From: an uncultured Lachnospiraceae bacterium
GTDB lineage: Bacteria > Bacillota > Clostridia > Lachnospirales > Lachnospiraceae
Direction of reading: 5' to 3'
Assembly: GCA_902774915.1 (NCBI GenBank)
Contig: CACYKH010000002.1
Coordinates: 186,001 to 250,000, forward strand
DNA: 64,000 bases
The notes under the pieces are model-generated. The model searched no databases. It saw only the letters and a list, made by a program, of their open reading frames with translations, and was not told the origin of the DNA. Position 1 is the first letter of the stretch. The number at the start of each line of letters is the position of its first letter. This document shows positions 54,681 to 62,880 of this stretch, in pieces. A program made the translations under genes and the position numbers.

Positions 54681-55415
54681 CTAAACTCCCGTTACCAAAC
54701 GAGACTTATAAAAACCATCTACCTCATCACTAAATAACTCCAAAACCTTCTCTATATCGTACGGAACTGACCTCATGTCAACATGCATAGTCATTGTATC
54801 CAGGATGGAATACTGCGCATTCTTATTGTGATTTCTAGGTTGTCCCACAGAGCCCGGATTTATAAAGAGTACCTTATGCTTATTTCTCATCTTCGGATTA
54901 TCAGCGTCATAAAACTTAGTAAACATATGAGAGTAATGAGAATGTCCAGAAAATACTATATCATACGCTGAGTAATCGCCTTTCTCATCCCCTGGAAAAA
55001 TCGATTTCCAGTAATTATCTTCAATAGAACCATGCACAGCCAAACATTTAAGCCCATCAAGTTCAAATTCATACTTTCCAGAATGGTTCACTTCATTATT
55101 TAGATAATCCAATGTATCATTTAAAAGAATAGACCTTGTATACTTAGCAGAATCTACACCTCTCTGAGACGAGAAATTGGAGTAATCAGATAGCATAATA
55201 GCTCTTTCGTGATTACCCCAAATGTTGCATAGAATCTTATATGGAAATTTATTTCTTAAATAATCCACAACATCGTTAGACTGTGGACCATAGTCTATAA
55301 AATCACCAAGGAGAATCACTCCAGTGATTTCTCCTTGGTTTGCTAAATCATTCATTACTTCTTGTAAAGCCACCATGTTTCCATGGATGTCAGAAATTAT
55401 CGCATATTTAGACAT
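54681..55415 (-). CDS. Calcineurin-like metallophosphoesterase
   Basis: 244 residues. IISDIHGN, LLGDFIDYGP, NIWGNHE, VFSGHSHY and INPGSVGQPR give the two-metal site of YfcE/MJ0936-type phosphodiesterases. In a phosphonate-glycan operon it could remove phosphate or split a nucleotide intermediate; substrate not deducible. Nine bases from each neighbour. Confidence 0.88.
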   Translation of the reverse strand: MSKYAIISDIHGNMVALQEVMNDLANQGEITGVILLGDFIDYGPQSNDVVDYLRNKFPYKILCNIWGNHERAIMLSDYSNFSSQRGVDSAKYTRSILLNDTLDYLNNEVNHSGKYEFELDGLKCLAVHGSIEDNYWKSIFPGDEKGDYSAYDIVFSGHSHYSHMFTKFYDADNPKMRNKHKVLFINPGSVGQPRNHNKNAQYSILDTMTMHVDMRSVPYDIEKVLELFSDEVDGFYKSRLVTGV

Positions 55416-55423
55416 ATTAACTC

Positions 55424-56719
55424 CTAAATCTCATCAATAAGTGTAATAATGTCTTTTATTGACATGAGTTCACTATCAATCTCCTGAGCTCTATGATGCT
55501 TAAGAATACTCTTTGCAGCGTTCTCCATTGCTGGGAAAGCAGCACGCATAAGCTGGTTAGCATAAATACAGATATTTACACCATGCTCAGCAAGTTCAGC
55601 TTCTGTAATACTATTAAAGGATGAAGGAACTACAACTATAGGAGTATCCTTATCCTCAGCTCTGAACTTGTCACAGAACTCTATTATCTCTGCAGGATCT
55701 TTTTTACGACTATGAATCATTATTCCGTCAGCACCAGCATCTCTAAATGCAAAAGCTCTTGTAAGAGCATCCTCCATTCCTCTCTCAAGAATCAAGGACT
55801 CTATTCGAGCAATGATCATAAAGTCATCAGAAAGCTGTGCTCTTTTACCAGCAGCTATCTTAGCACTAAAATCTTCTATAGAAGCCTGAGTTTGTTCAAC
55901 CTCTGTACCAAAAAGACTATTCTTCTTAAGTCCTGTCTTATCCTCAATAATAACAGCAGAAACGCCCATTCTTTCAAGACTTCGAACAGTATAAACAAAG
56001 TGCTCTGTAAGTCCACCTGTATCTCCATCGAAGATGATAGGCTTTGTTGTAACTTCCATTACATCATCTATAGTTCTGAAACGGCTTGTCATATCAACAA
56101 GCTCTATATCAGGCTTACCTTTATCAGTACTGTCACAAAGAGAAGAAATCCACATAGCATCAAACTGGTCAATTCCTTCACCATCCGCAACCACAGTTTT
56201 CTCAGCTATAAGACCTGTAAGTCCACTATGAACTTCAATAGTTTTTACTATTGAAGTAATTTCCAAAAGTCTTCTGAGTCTAGCTCTTCTAAGCTCAGGC
56301 ATAGCCAGTTTTTCTGTCATCTGTCTATCTATTCTTTTAACTTTTTCATTATATGTATAAGGAACCTCGACCAGCTCCGCTCCATACTTTTCAGTAAGTG
56401 ATAACAGATTATTATGAATAACCTGCATTGATGGAGAATTCCAGTTAGATCCATGAACCACATAATCAGGTTTTAATTGTTCAAAAACCTCATCATACAT
56501 AATAGTATTCTGAACTATTACATTACTTACACCTGGAATAGCCTTGATCATCTCTATTCTTTCCTCAGTTGTCTTGATAGGAAAGCGGTTGTATCTGATC
56601 ATCTGGGATTCGCACAGTACCCCTACTGTCACTTCACCCAAACTTTTAGCTTTCTCTATTATGTTCATATGTCCTTCATGTATAACATCTGTACAAAAAC
56701 ATGTATAGACCTTTTTCAT
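55424..56719 (-). CDS. pepM: Cytidylyltransferase domain fused to phosphoenolpyruvate mutase
   Basis: 431 residues. Residues 1-135 are an HxGH nucleotidyltransferase (FCTDVIHEGHMNII, H14/H17). Residues about 150-431 are PEP mutase: IFDGDTGG binds metal, and IIEDKTGLKKNSLFG has the EDK...NS motif that separates PEP mutase from isocitrate lyase relatives. It forms the C-P bond by converting PEP to phosphonopyruvate. N-terminal fusion to an HxGH domain signals that the phosphonate is later nucleotide-activated. The same domain recurs in the next upstream protein. Confidence 0.93.
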   Translation of the reverse strand: MKKVYTCFCTDVIHEGHMNIIEKAKSLGEVTVGVLCESQMIRYNRFPIKTTEERIEMIKAIPGVSNVIVQNTIMYDEVFEQLKPDYVVHGSNWNSPSMQVIHNNLLSLTEKYGAELVEVPYTYNEKVKRIDRQMTEKLAMPELRRARLRRLLEITSIVKTIEVHSGLTGLIAEKTVVADGEGIDQFDAMWISSLCDSTDKGKPDIELVDMTSRFRTIDDVMEVTTKPIIFDGDTGGLTEHFVYTVRSLERMGVSAVIIEDKTGLKKNSLFGTEVEQTQASIEDFSAKIAAGKRAQLSDDFMIIARIESLILERGMEDALTRAFAFRDAGADGIMIHSRKKDPAEIIEFCDKFRAEDKDTPIVVVPSSFNSITEAELAEHGVNICIYANQLMRAAFPAMENAAKSILKHHRAQEIDSELMSIKDIITLIDEI

Positions 56720-56793
56720 AACAAGATTCTCCTACCTTTTTTATAATACCCAACTAATTTAACATATTATCTAAATCTTTTCAATTCACCAGC

Positions 56794-59037
56794 TTATCTG
56801 GAGAAAATAGCCTGATACAGCGATTCAATATCATCAAGCGTTAGTTCAATAGGATTGTTGTTTAATCTCACTGGATTAACAGAATTCTTTAATATTTCAT
56901 ACTGTTCTTCTGTTGGTTTTGGAACACTTAGCTCCAACTCTTCTACAAGGTCCTCAAAATACTTCGTAGCATCTTTTGCCGACTGAACACCCATTGCATT
57001 GGCAATCTGTATAAATATATCTTCCAGATAACCCTTTCCCCTTTCATCTACGGTCTTTTCCAGATGCTCTACCATAAAAGGAAAGAGCTTTCTATTACAA
57101 AGAGCCGCAGCATGACCATGTGCTATTCCAAAAAGACTTGTTATTTTGTAACACATAGCATGTCCACCTGTAGTCTGAGTTATATTAATCGCCTTACCCG
57201 CTATATTAGCAGCCTTAAGCATAGCTAAGTTAGAATTCTTATCATTGTTTAAATAACCATCTTTATTCTTGATTATTTCCTGAATTGCTTTTCTTGAATA
57301 TTCCCTACTCTTCTCAGTACTGTTTACTGACCAAAAACTCTCTATAGCGTGACAAAGAGCATCCATCATTGTTGATTTCTTTTGGTACGAAGGAAGAGTT
57401 TCCAGTGTTGATGAGTCCATTAGAACTAGTTCTGGTATACAACTAGCGTCAGTAATAGACTGTTTTTCTCTCTTGTAATATAAAACCGCAAACCTAGTAG
57501 ACTCCGAACCAGTTCCTGCAGTAGTTGGGACAGCCATCAGATGCACGTCATTTGGCACAATCTTCTGCTCCAAATAATTCTTGCTGCCATCCATATTGGA
57601 ATAAAGTTTAATACACTTAGCCGTGTCAATAGCGCTTCCTCCGCCTACAGCCATTATTCCGTCACAACCATTCTCATGGAATAAATTTACCCCTTCAACT
57701 GCAGATTCATAATCCGGATTAGGATGAAAATCGCTAAAGGTTGTTACTTTTATACCAAGTCTAGCACTTAGATTGTCAAAATAATCCTTAATCTTAAGGA
57801 ATTTAAGAGAATCATCATGAACCAAAAGTATACTCTTAAGTTTGTTCTCCTGAATATAGCCATCTATCTCAGCGTAGTTTTCACTCGCCTCAAGTACTCT
57901 CTGATTAGCAAAAATGTTCTTTTCAACTTTTTTATCTATAGACTTATATTTTTCCTCATCAGAATATGGATATTCAACAAGTCTTCCTCCATATGTTGCA
58001 AGGATCAAAACAACCTCTTCTCTTATAGGTTTCTGAAATCCCTCTACCCAGTCATCACCATGAACAACAATATCAGGTTTGTATTTTTCAAGATTATCCT
58101 TATAAGAAAGTGTATCCTGTTCTACAACTCGGTAAACACCTACTATATTTTCAAACATATCCTTTCTATCACTTGCAGGAAGAACTGTAGCTCTTCTATA
58201 TCCAGCAATAGCTTCGTCAGAGAGTATACCTATAGTAAGCCTGCCAAGCCTGCGCGCTTTCTTTATAAGTCTTATATGTCCAGAATGTATGATATCTGTT
58301 GCAAAACACATATATACATCTCGTGATTCTACTTCTCGTAGTTTCGCTGACATAACTGCCAAATCTTCTGGATTATCAACCTCTCCGCACAGAGAATCTT
58401 CAACGTCAAGAAGTCGTATATCTAAATCATGAGCAACTTCGTTAAGTGCATTCTCAGCATAACATCCAGTCGTTCCATTCTCGCAGTATTCAATTATCTT
58501 TTCCAGCCAAACTTTCCAATCCTTCTTTAGCAGCTTATAAAGAGGCTGAGCAGCCATAGCATCATTGAAGAATTCAATTCCAACCTTCAGTATTTTTCCG
58601 TCTGATATAACGGCTTTAAAATCTTTTTCTGGAAGCTCAAGTGTAGAACTAACTGTCATACAGCTGGTTTCAGAATTAATCACCTTATCAAAAACTTCAT
58701 TTTCAAATACAAGATCACCGTGCATAAGAATAATATCGTCATCTAAATATTCTTTTGCACAGTAAATAGAATATATGTAGTTTGTTTCTGCAAACTTTGG
58801 ATTTTTAACAAAAGTTATATGGATGGGAATGTTGAGACTATCACAATAATTAACCAAAACACTTTCAAAACAACCTGTAGTCATAACAACTTCATCTATA
58901 CCAACTTCACTCAGTTGACGAAGCTGTCTACTTAGGATAGTTTCTCTAGGTGATATTTCAGTCATACACTTTGGATGTTCAGATGTGAGAACACCCATAC
59001 GACTTCCCATTCCAGAATTAAGAATTAAAGCTTTCAT
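56794..59037 (-). CDS. Three-domain protein: MobA-like nucleotidyltransferase, HxGH cytidylyltransferase, iron alcohol dehydrogenase
   Basis: 747 residues. Residues 1-235: GT-A nucleotidyltransferase (ALILNSGMGSRMGVLTSEHPKCM, LMHGDLVFE). Residues 240-375: HxGH cytidylyltransferase (FATDIIHSGHIRLI), paralogous to the PepM N-terminus. Residues 378-747: group III Fe alcohol dehydrogenase (MAVGGGSAIDTAKC, PTTAGTGSESTRF, DALCHAIESFW, HGHAAALCN). The dehydrogenase fits phosphonoacetaldehyde reduction to 2-hydroxyethylphosphonate (PhpC-like), and the transferase domains its activation to a CMP ester. Domain roles are family-based; the assembled pathway is inference. Confidence 0.85.
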   Translation of the reverse strand: MKALILNSGMGSRMGVLTSEHPKCMTEISPRETILSRQLRQLSEVGIDEVVMTTGCFESVLVNYCDSLNIPIHITFVKNPKFAETNYIYSIYCAKEYLDDDIILMHGDLVFENEVFDKVINSETSCMTVSSTLELPEKDFKAVISDGKILKVGIEFFNDAMAAQPLYKLLKKDWKVWLEKIIEYCENGTTGCYAENALNEVAHDLDIRLLDVEDSLCGEVDNPEDLAVMSAKLREVESRDVYMCFATDIIHSGHIRLIKKARRLGRLTIGILSDEAIAGYRRATVLPASDRKDMFENIVGVYRVVEQDTLSYKDNLEKYKPDIVVHGDDWVEGFQKPIREEVVLILATYGGRLVEYPYSDEEKYKSIDKKVEKNIFANQRVLEASENYAEIDGYIQENKLKSILLVHDDSLKFLKIKDYFDNLSARLGIKVTTFSDFHPNPDYESAVEGVNLFHENGCDGIMAVGGGSAIDTAKCIKLYSNMDGSKNYLEQKIVPNDVHLMAVPTTAGTGSESTRFAVLYYKREKQSITDASCIPELVLMDSSTLETLPSYQKKSTMMDALCHAIESFWSVNSTEKSREYSRKAIQEIIKNKDGYLNNDKNSNLAMLKAANIAGKAINITQTTGGHAMCYKITSLFGIAHGHAAALCNRKLFPFMVEHLEKTVDERGKGYLEDIFIQIANAMGVQSAKDATKYFEDLVEELELSVPKPTEEQYEILKNSVNPVRLNNNPIELTLDDIESLYQAIFSR

Positions 59038-59042
59038 ACTAT

Positions 59043-60230
59043 TTACTTTCTTTTCTCTAACTGAGGATTAATTATTTCGTCTATAATAAATTTTGCTGTT
59101 TCTTCTATCTTGTCATATGGAACTTCTTTTGGAAGTGTAGTTCCAAAAGCATTCTGTGCCTTTTCAATAAGCTCGTCTGTATAAATAAGTTTTCCATCTC
59201 GAACATCTTCTATACCGTCAAGGTACATAGAAGTTCTATCAGCCTTATTCATTTCTTCATATGAGAAATCACTCTCATCAATCCATGTATCGATGGAACC
59301 ATATCTGTATCCAACGATTACAGGATATCCACCTATCTCACCAAAGACACCAGGTGAAAAGATTTTTTTATCTTTCCCTGTTCTTATAGTCTCGATGATA
59401 GCGCTTATTATCTGATAATTGCTGGAAGCATTCATCATATTTCTCTGAGCATCAACAGGCATTGAGATTTTACATCTGCTAAAAATCTCATTTTGATCTA
59501 TATCTTTTAATTCATCTCTGTAATAAACCTTAAGAGGAAGTTCAACCCCTTCTGTCTGGCCTTCCTTGCTAATGCATACATCATGGAAGTGACCAGCCGC
59601 AAAACTTACTTTGACATTCCAGAAATCCTTTATACCAAGGATATCAGCAACTGCATATCTGATACGTGGAACTAAGTGGTTGAGGTTTCCTGAACCAAAA
59701 TCAGGATATGCCTTTCCCGCACTCTTAAGCCAAGGAATAACAGCATCTGAGTATGATGTGTTGATTACTATCGCATTGGTATCAGCCTTTTCGCAAGCTT
59801 CCATTATATTCTTTGTAAATCTTATAGAAAGTGGGCTCCAGATACCGTATGCTCTAACATTTGCCCAAGATATACTTCCATATTTAAGTCCAGGATATGC
59901 ACGACTAGAATTCACTATAAAGTCTGGCTCATGCTTTTCAATAGCTTTGGTTATGCTATCTATATCATTAAGGTCTACATCTGCTTCAATCTCTATCTGA
60001 GACTTATTAACCTCTCTGATAGTTCCAGCAACGCGGACAATATTTACATTCTGCTCCATCTTAGCATAGTTTCTTCCTACAACCACTACACTAATAGCCT
60101 TGTCATTTCTGCTGATCAGATAATCAAGTAGATAAGTACCTACACTACCAAGACCTATGATCATTATTTTTATATTATCTGAATTTACATGTTTTTCGAC
60201 AATGCGCAGTCTTTCATTTAAAGCTTTCAT
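59043..60230 (-). CDS. NAD(P)-binding Rossmann-fold protein of unknown function
   Basis: About 395 residues. IMIIGLGSVGTYLLDYL is a clear dinucleotide site. A Ser/Arg/Ala-rich INTSYSD segment and PGVFGEIGGYPVIVGYRYGS lie downstream. Resembles saccharopine-dehydrogenase-like or short NAD-binding families, without a firm match. Start at 60230 overlaps the upstream stop as ATGA, with GGGAG nearby. It sits in the middle of the phosphonate operon and may oxidise or isomerise a pathway intermediate. Confidence 0.55.
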   Translation of the reverse strand: MKALNERLRIVEKHVNSDNIKIMIIGLGSVGTYLLDYLISRNDKAISVVVVGRNYAKMEQNVNIVRVAGTIREVNKSQIEIEADVDLNDIDSITKAIEKHEPDFIVNSSRAYPGLKYGSISWANVRAYGIWSPLSIRFTKNIMEACEKADTNAIVINTSYSDAVIPWLKSAGKAYPDFGSGNLNHLVPRIRYAVADILGIKDFWNVKVSFAAGHFHDVCISKEGQTEGVELPLKVYYRDELKDIDQNEIFSRCKISMPVDAQRNMMNASSNYQIISAIIETIRTGKDKKIFSPGVFGEIGGYPVIVGYRYGSIDTWIDESDFSYEEMNKADRTSMYLDGIEDVRDGKLIYTDELIEKAQNAFGTTLPKEVPYDKIEETAKFIIDEIINPQLEKRK

Positions 60231-60997
60231 TCTTCGTTCTCCCAAAACTTTTTTATATTCTTATAGTCATCTCTTGTATTACAGTTTGTCCACCTCGTCA
60301 GGTTGATTATCTTAGGTTCCTCTGAAAGATTATCAAGATAATTCTGTATAATTATAAGATTAGTTCCATCCTTTGCCTCAGCGTAGAATCTTTGATTAGC
60401 TTCTTTTAGGATATCTATCTTATTAAACTTCCAACACTGACCTGAGTTTAAAATTACAGAAAATGGATCATCTATCTTAAGAAGTCCATGACTACTATTA
60501 AAGGCATACTTGTAATTATCGCTTCCATCCCTATAAAGCACTACCGCCTTATTTGCATATATAGGCTCCGGACTGGTTGTGAGAACAGTACCCTTAGTTT
60601 TAATTACTGTATTCATAGATTCTTTATCTATATCAAGGTCACCCTCAACAAAAAGTATATCCTCTATATCTGAATACTCAAAGGCTTTACATAGACCCAT
60701 GTACAAGCTGTACCCTGAAGCCAAATCCTCATAATGTTCGTTATATACTAAATCTATTTTCTCTTTAATATCAGAAGGAAGTACCTCGTCTATATATTTC
60801 TTATAATCATCATACTTATATCCACCAACAACCACTACTCTGTCAGCGTAATTACACTTAGCAACCATATGATAGAACAAAGTATCTTTACCGGATCCAT
60901 CTTCCGAATATATCGCTTTCAGTTTCTTTTCTGATTCAGGTATTCCATCATTAAATCTGCTGGATATACCTGCGTTAGTAATTATTGCAATCCTCAT
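60227..60997 (-). CDS. MobA-like nucleotidyltransferase
   Basis: 256 residues. IAIITNAGISSRFNDG begins the GT-A nucleotidyltransferase fold, with FVEGDLDID as the metal-binding acidic site and DKESMNTVI beyond. Divergent from sugar-1-phosphate enzymes. It could be the nucleotidyltransferase for a second activated component. Coupled to the next gene by ATGA and separated by one base from the SDR stop. Confidence 0.65.
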   Translation of the reverse strand: MRIAIITNAGISSRFNDGIPESEKKLKAIYSEDGSGKDTLFYHMVAKCNYADRVVVVGGYKYDDYKKYIDEVLPSDIKEKIDLVYNEHYEDLASGYSLYMGLCKAFEYSDIEDILFVEGDLDIDKESMNTVIKTKGTVLTTSPEPIYANKAVVLYRDGSDNYKYAFNSSHGLLKIDDPFSVILNSGQCWKFNKIDILKEANQRFYAEAKDGTNLIIIQNYLDNLSEEPKIINLTRWTNCNTRDDYKNIKKFWENEE

Positions 60998-60998
60998 T

Positions 60999-62006
60999 TT
61001 ATTCCACGCTCTTTAAATAATTTTCTAGGCATTCATCAAGACCCTTTTCAAGATCAATGGCTGGTTTCCAGGAAGTTCTGGTTCTTATCTTCTCTGTTGA
61101 AAGAAGTCTTCTTTCTGGATCAGACTCTCTGTAACCATCAAACTCAATAACAGGATTTTCTATTCCCATCTTGGCTGCACATTTCTTCGCAAGATCAATA
61201 ATAGAAATCTCTTCATCTGTTGCAACATTATAAACTGTTCCATCTAATGCACTATCTGTATTTGCAAGAGCAAGAACCGCACTACAACTATCATAGTTAT
61301 TAAGGAATGTACGACGGTTTTTACGACTATTCTCTAGAAGAACAACCTTGCCGTTATCCTTGAAACTATTGATAATGAATGGAATGATATGCTTAGGATA
61401 TCTTTCATTCTTACTATAAACATTTGCAAATCTTATTGAACATCCAAGAATCTTTCCTTCATCTACTGCATCCTTCATAAAGAATTCTGTAAGAAGCTTT
61501 CCTGTTGCGTAACTTGTTCTCTGACTATGTTCAGCAACAGCCATTGTAATAAAGTCAGATTCTTTTACTCCACCATTTTCATTCCATGAATTCATAGAAT
61601 AAACCTCTGAGGTAGAGCAGTTGATATACTTTTTAGCACCAACTTCTATAGCCTGACTAAGGAAGTTGTTCATTCCAACTACGTTTGTTTCATAGGTTTC
61701 ATATACATGATAAAAATGTTCCGTATGAACTACTGCTGCACAGTTGATATAAATAGCTTCATCAAACTGATCAATTATAGCAGATACTTTTGATTTGATA
61801 TCAGCCATATTGTCAGCATTATTAATATCATACTCATAGAAGTCGAACCGCTCGTCACCTATTAAATCAGCAACGGTTTCAATTGATGAGGCATAGAAGT
61901 TATCAAAACCAATAATCTTAACTTCATCCTCACCAGCAAGGAGCTGTCTAACAAGCTCATTACCAGTCATTCCAGTTACGCCACTAATTACATACAGTTT
62001 TTTCAT
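60999..62006 (-). CDS. NAD-dependent epimerase/dehydratase (extended SDR)
   Basis: 335 residues. VISGVTGMTGNELVRQLL is the NAD site; YINCSTSEVYSMNSW and SYATGKLLTEFF give the catalytic Ser-Tyr-Lys; NVYSKNERYPKHIIP and the RTFLNNYD region resemble sugar-nucleotide epimerases. Probably makes one sugar of the repeat unit. Confidence 0.88.
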   Translation of the reverse strand: MKKLYVISGVTGMTGNELVRQLLAGEDEVKIIGFDNFYASSIETVADLIGDERFDFYEYDINNADNMADIKSKVSAIIDQFDEAIYINCAAVVHTEHFYHVYETYETNVVGMNNFLSQAIEVGAKKYINCSTSEVYSMNSWNENGGVKESDFITMAVAEHSQRTSYATGKLLTEFFMKDAVDEGKILGCSIRFANVYSKNERYPKHIIPFIINSFKDNGKVVLLENSRKNRRTFLNNYDSCSAVLALANTDSALDGTVYNVATDEEISIIDLAKKCAAKMGIENPVIEFDGYRESDPERRLLSTEKIRTRTSWKPAIDLEKGLDECLENYLKSVE

Positions 62007-62010
62007 TCCA

Positions 62011-62880
62011 TTATCCTCTCATTTCTGTTCCATCTATAAAACGAATGTATTCTGCTGCTTGGTTCCACCTCTCCGATTCTGGAGGTAGAGTCATATAATC
62101 TGGTCCATATGCTTTTGTCATATATTGTTTGTATCCAGATGTAATAGGAATTGTAGTATCTTCAAAAGGCACCCTTGTTGTATTTTGTAACCAACTCTTT
62201 TTATAGATTTTAAATCCATCTGAAGCAACCACTACATATCCCGTTTCATTATCTTTATAAGCAGTTAGTATTTCATCATATCTTCTTGCCAGTTTTTCAG
62301 GTGTTAATCTAAAGATCTTTGTCATCAGTTTAACAGTTGATTTAACTAAATATTTAAGTTTTCCACTAAGACCTTTTTCATATACGATTATTTTATCGCA
62401 TACAGATACTGTGTAGAAGGCTTTTATTACAGTTATCTTTCGGCGCATTTTATTAAGAATTCTGTTATCTAGTGGAACATTATAGTATGGAAATACCTCA
62501 ACAAAGATTCCCATATTATCTTTACCTTCAGCCGTCACTATAGCTGAAGAAAAACTCGAATCCCTATAATAATATTTTGTGACAAAGCTATAAAAATCTC
62601 CCGGGTTCTTTTCAGGAGCATAAAGACCATACTCCTTAAATTCATCATCCGGGATCTTCAGAAACTTCTCATAGTCGGAATAAAGCATTCCCAGATCCAT
62701 ATCATCATCCCACGGAATAAAACCCTGATGACGAATCGCCCCCAGCTGAGTTCCCCCTGCCGCAAAATATGTAATATCATATTTCTCACAGAGAGCATCA
62801 AAGCTTTTTAAAACAGTTACAATATCTTTCTGTAGTTTTTTTAAATCTTCTGGATCATATTTTTTATACTGGGTTACCAT
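62011..62880 (-). CDS. LicD-family transferase 2
   Basis: About 289 residues from the ATG at 62880 (AAGAAGGG upstream; the longer frame lacks a site). ALCEKYDITYFAAGGTQLGAIRHQGFIPWDDDMDLGMLYSDY is the LicD signature. Overlaps the flippase stop by 17 bases. Two different LicD enzymes in one operon suggest two phospho-substituents or two acceptor sites. Confidence 0.9.
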   Translation of the reverse strand: MVTQYKKYDPEDLKKLQKDIVTVLKSFDALCEKYDITYFAAGGTQLGAIRHQGFIPWDDDMDLGMLYSDYEKFLKIPDDEFKEYGLYAPEKNPGDFYSFVTKYYYRDSSFSSAIVTAEGKDNMGIFVEVFPYYNVPLDNRILNKMRRKITVIKAFYTVSVCDKIIVYEKGLSGKLKYLVKSTVKLMTKIFRLTPEKLARRYDEILTAYKDNETGYVVVASDGFKIYKKSWLQNTTRVPFEDTTIPITSGYKQYMTKAYGPDYMTLPPESERWNQAAEYIRFIDGTEMRG

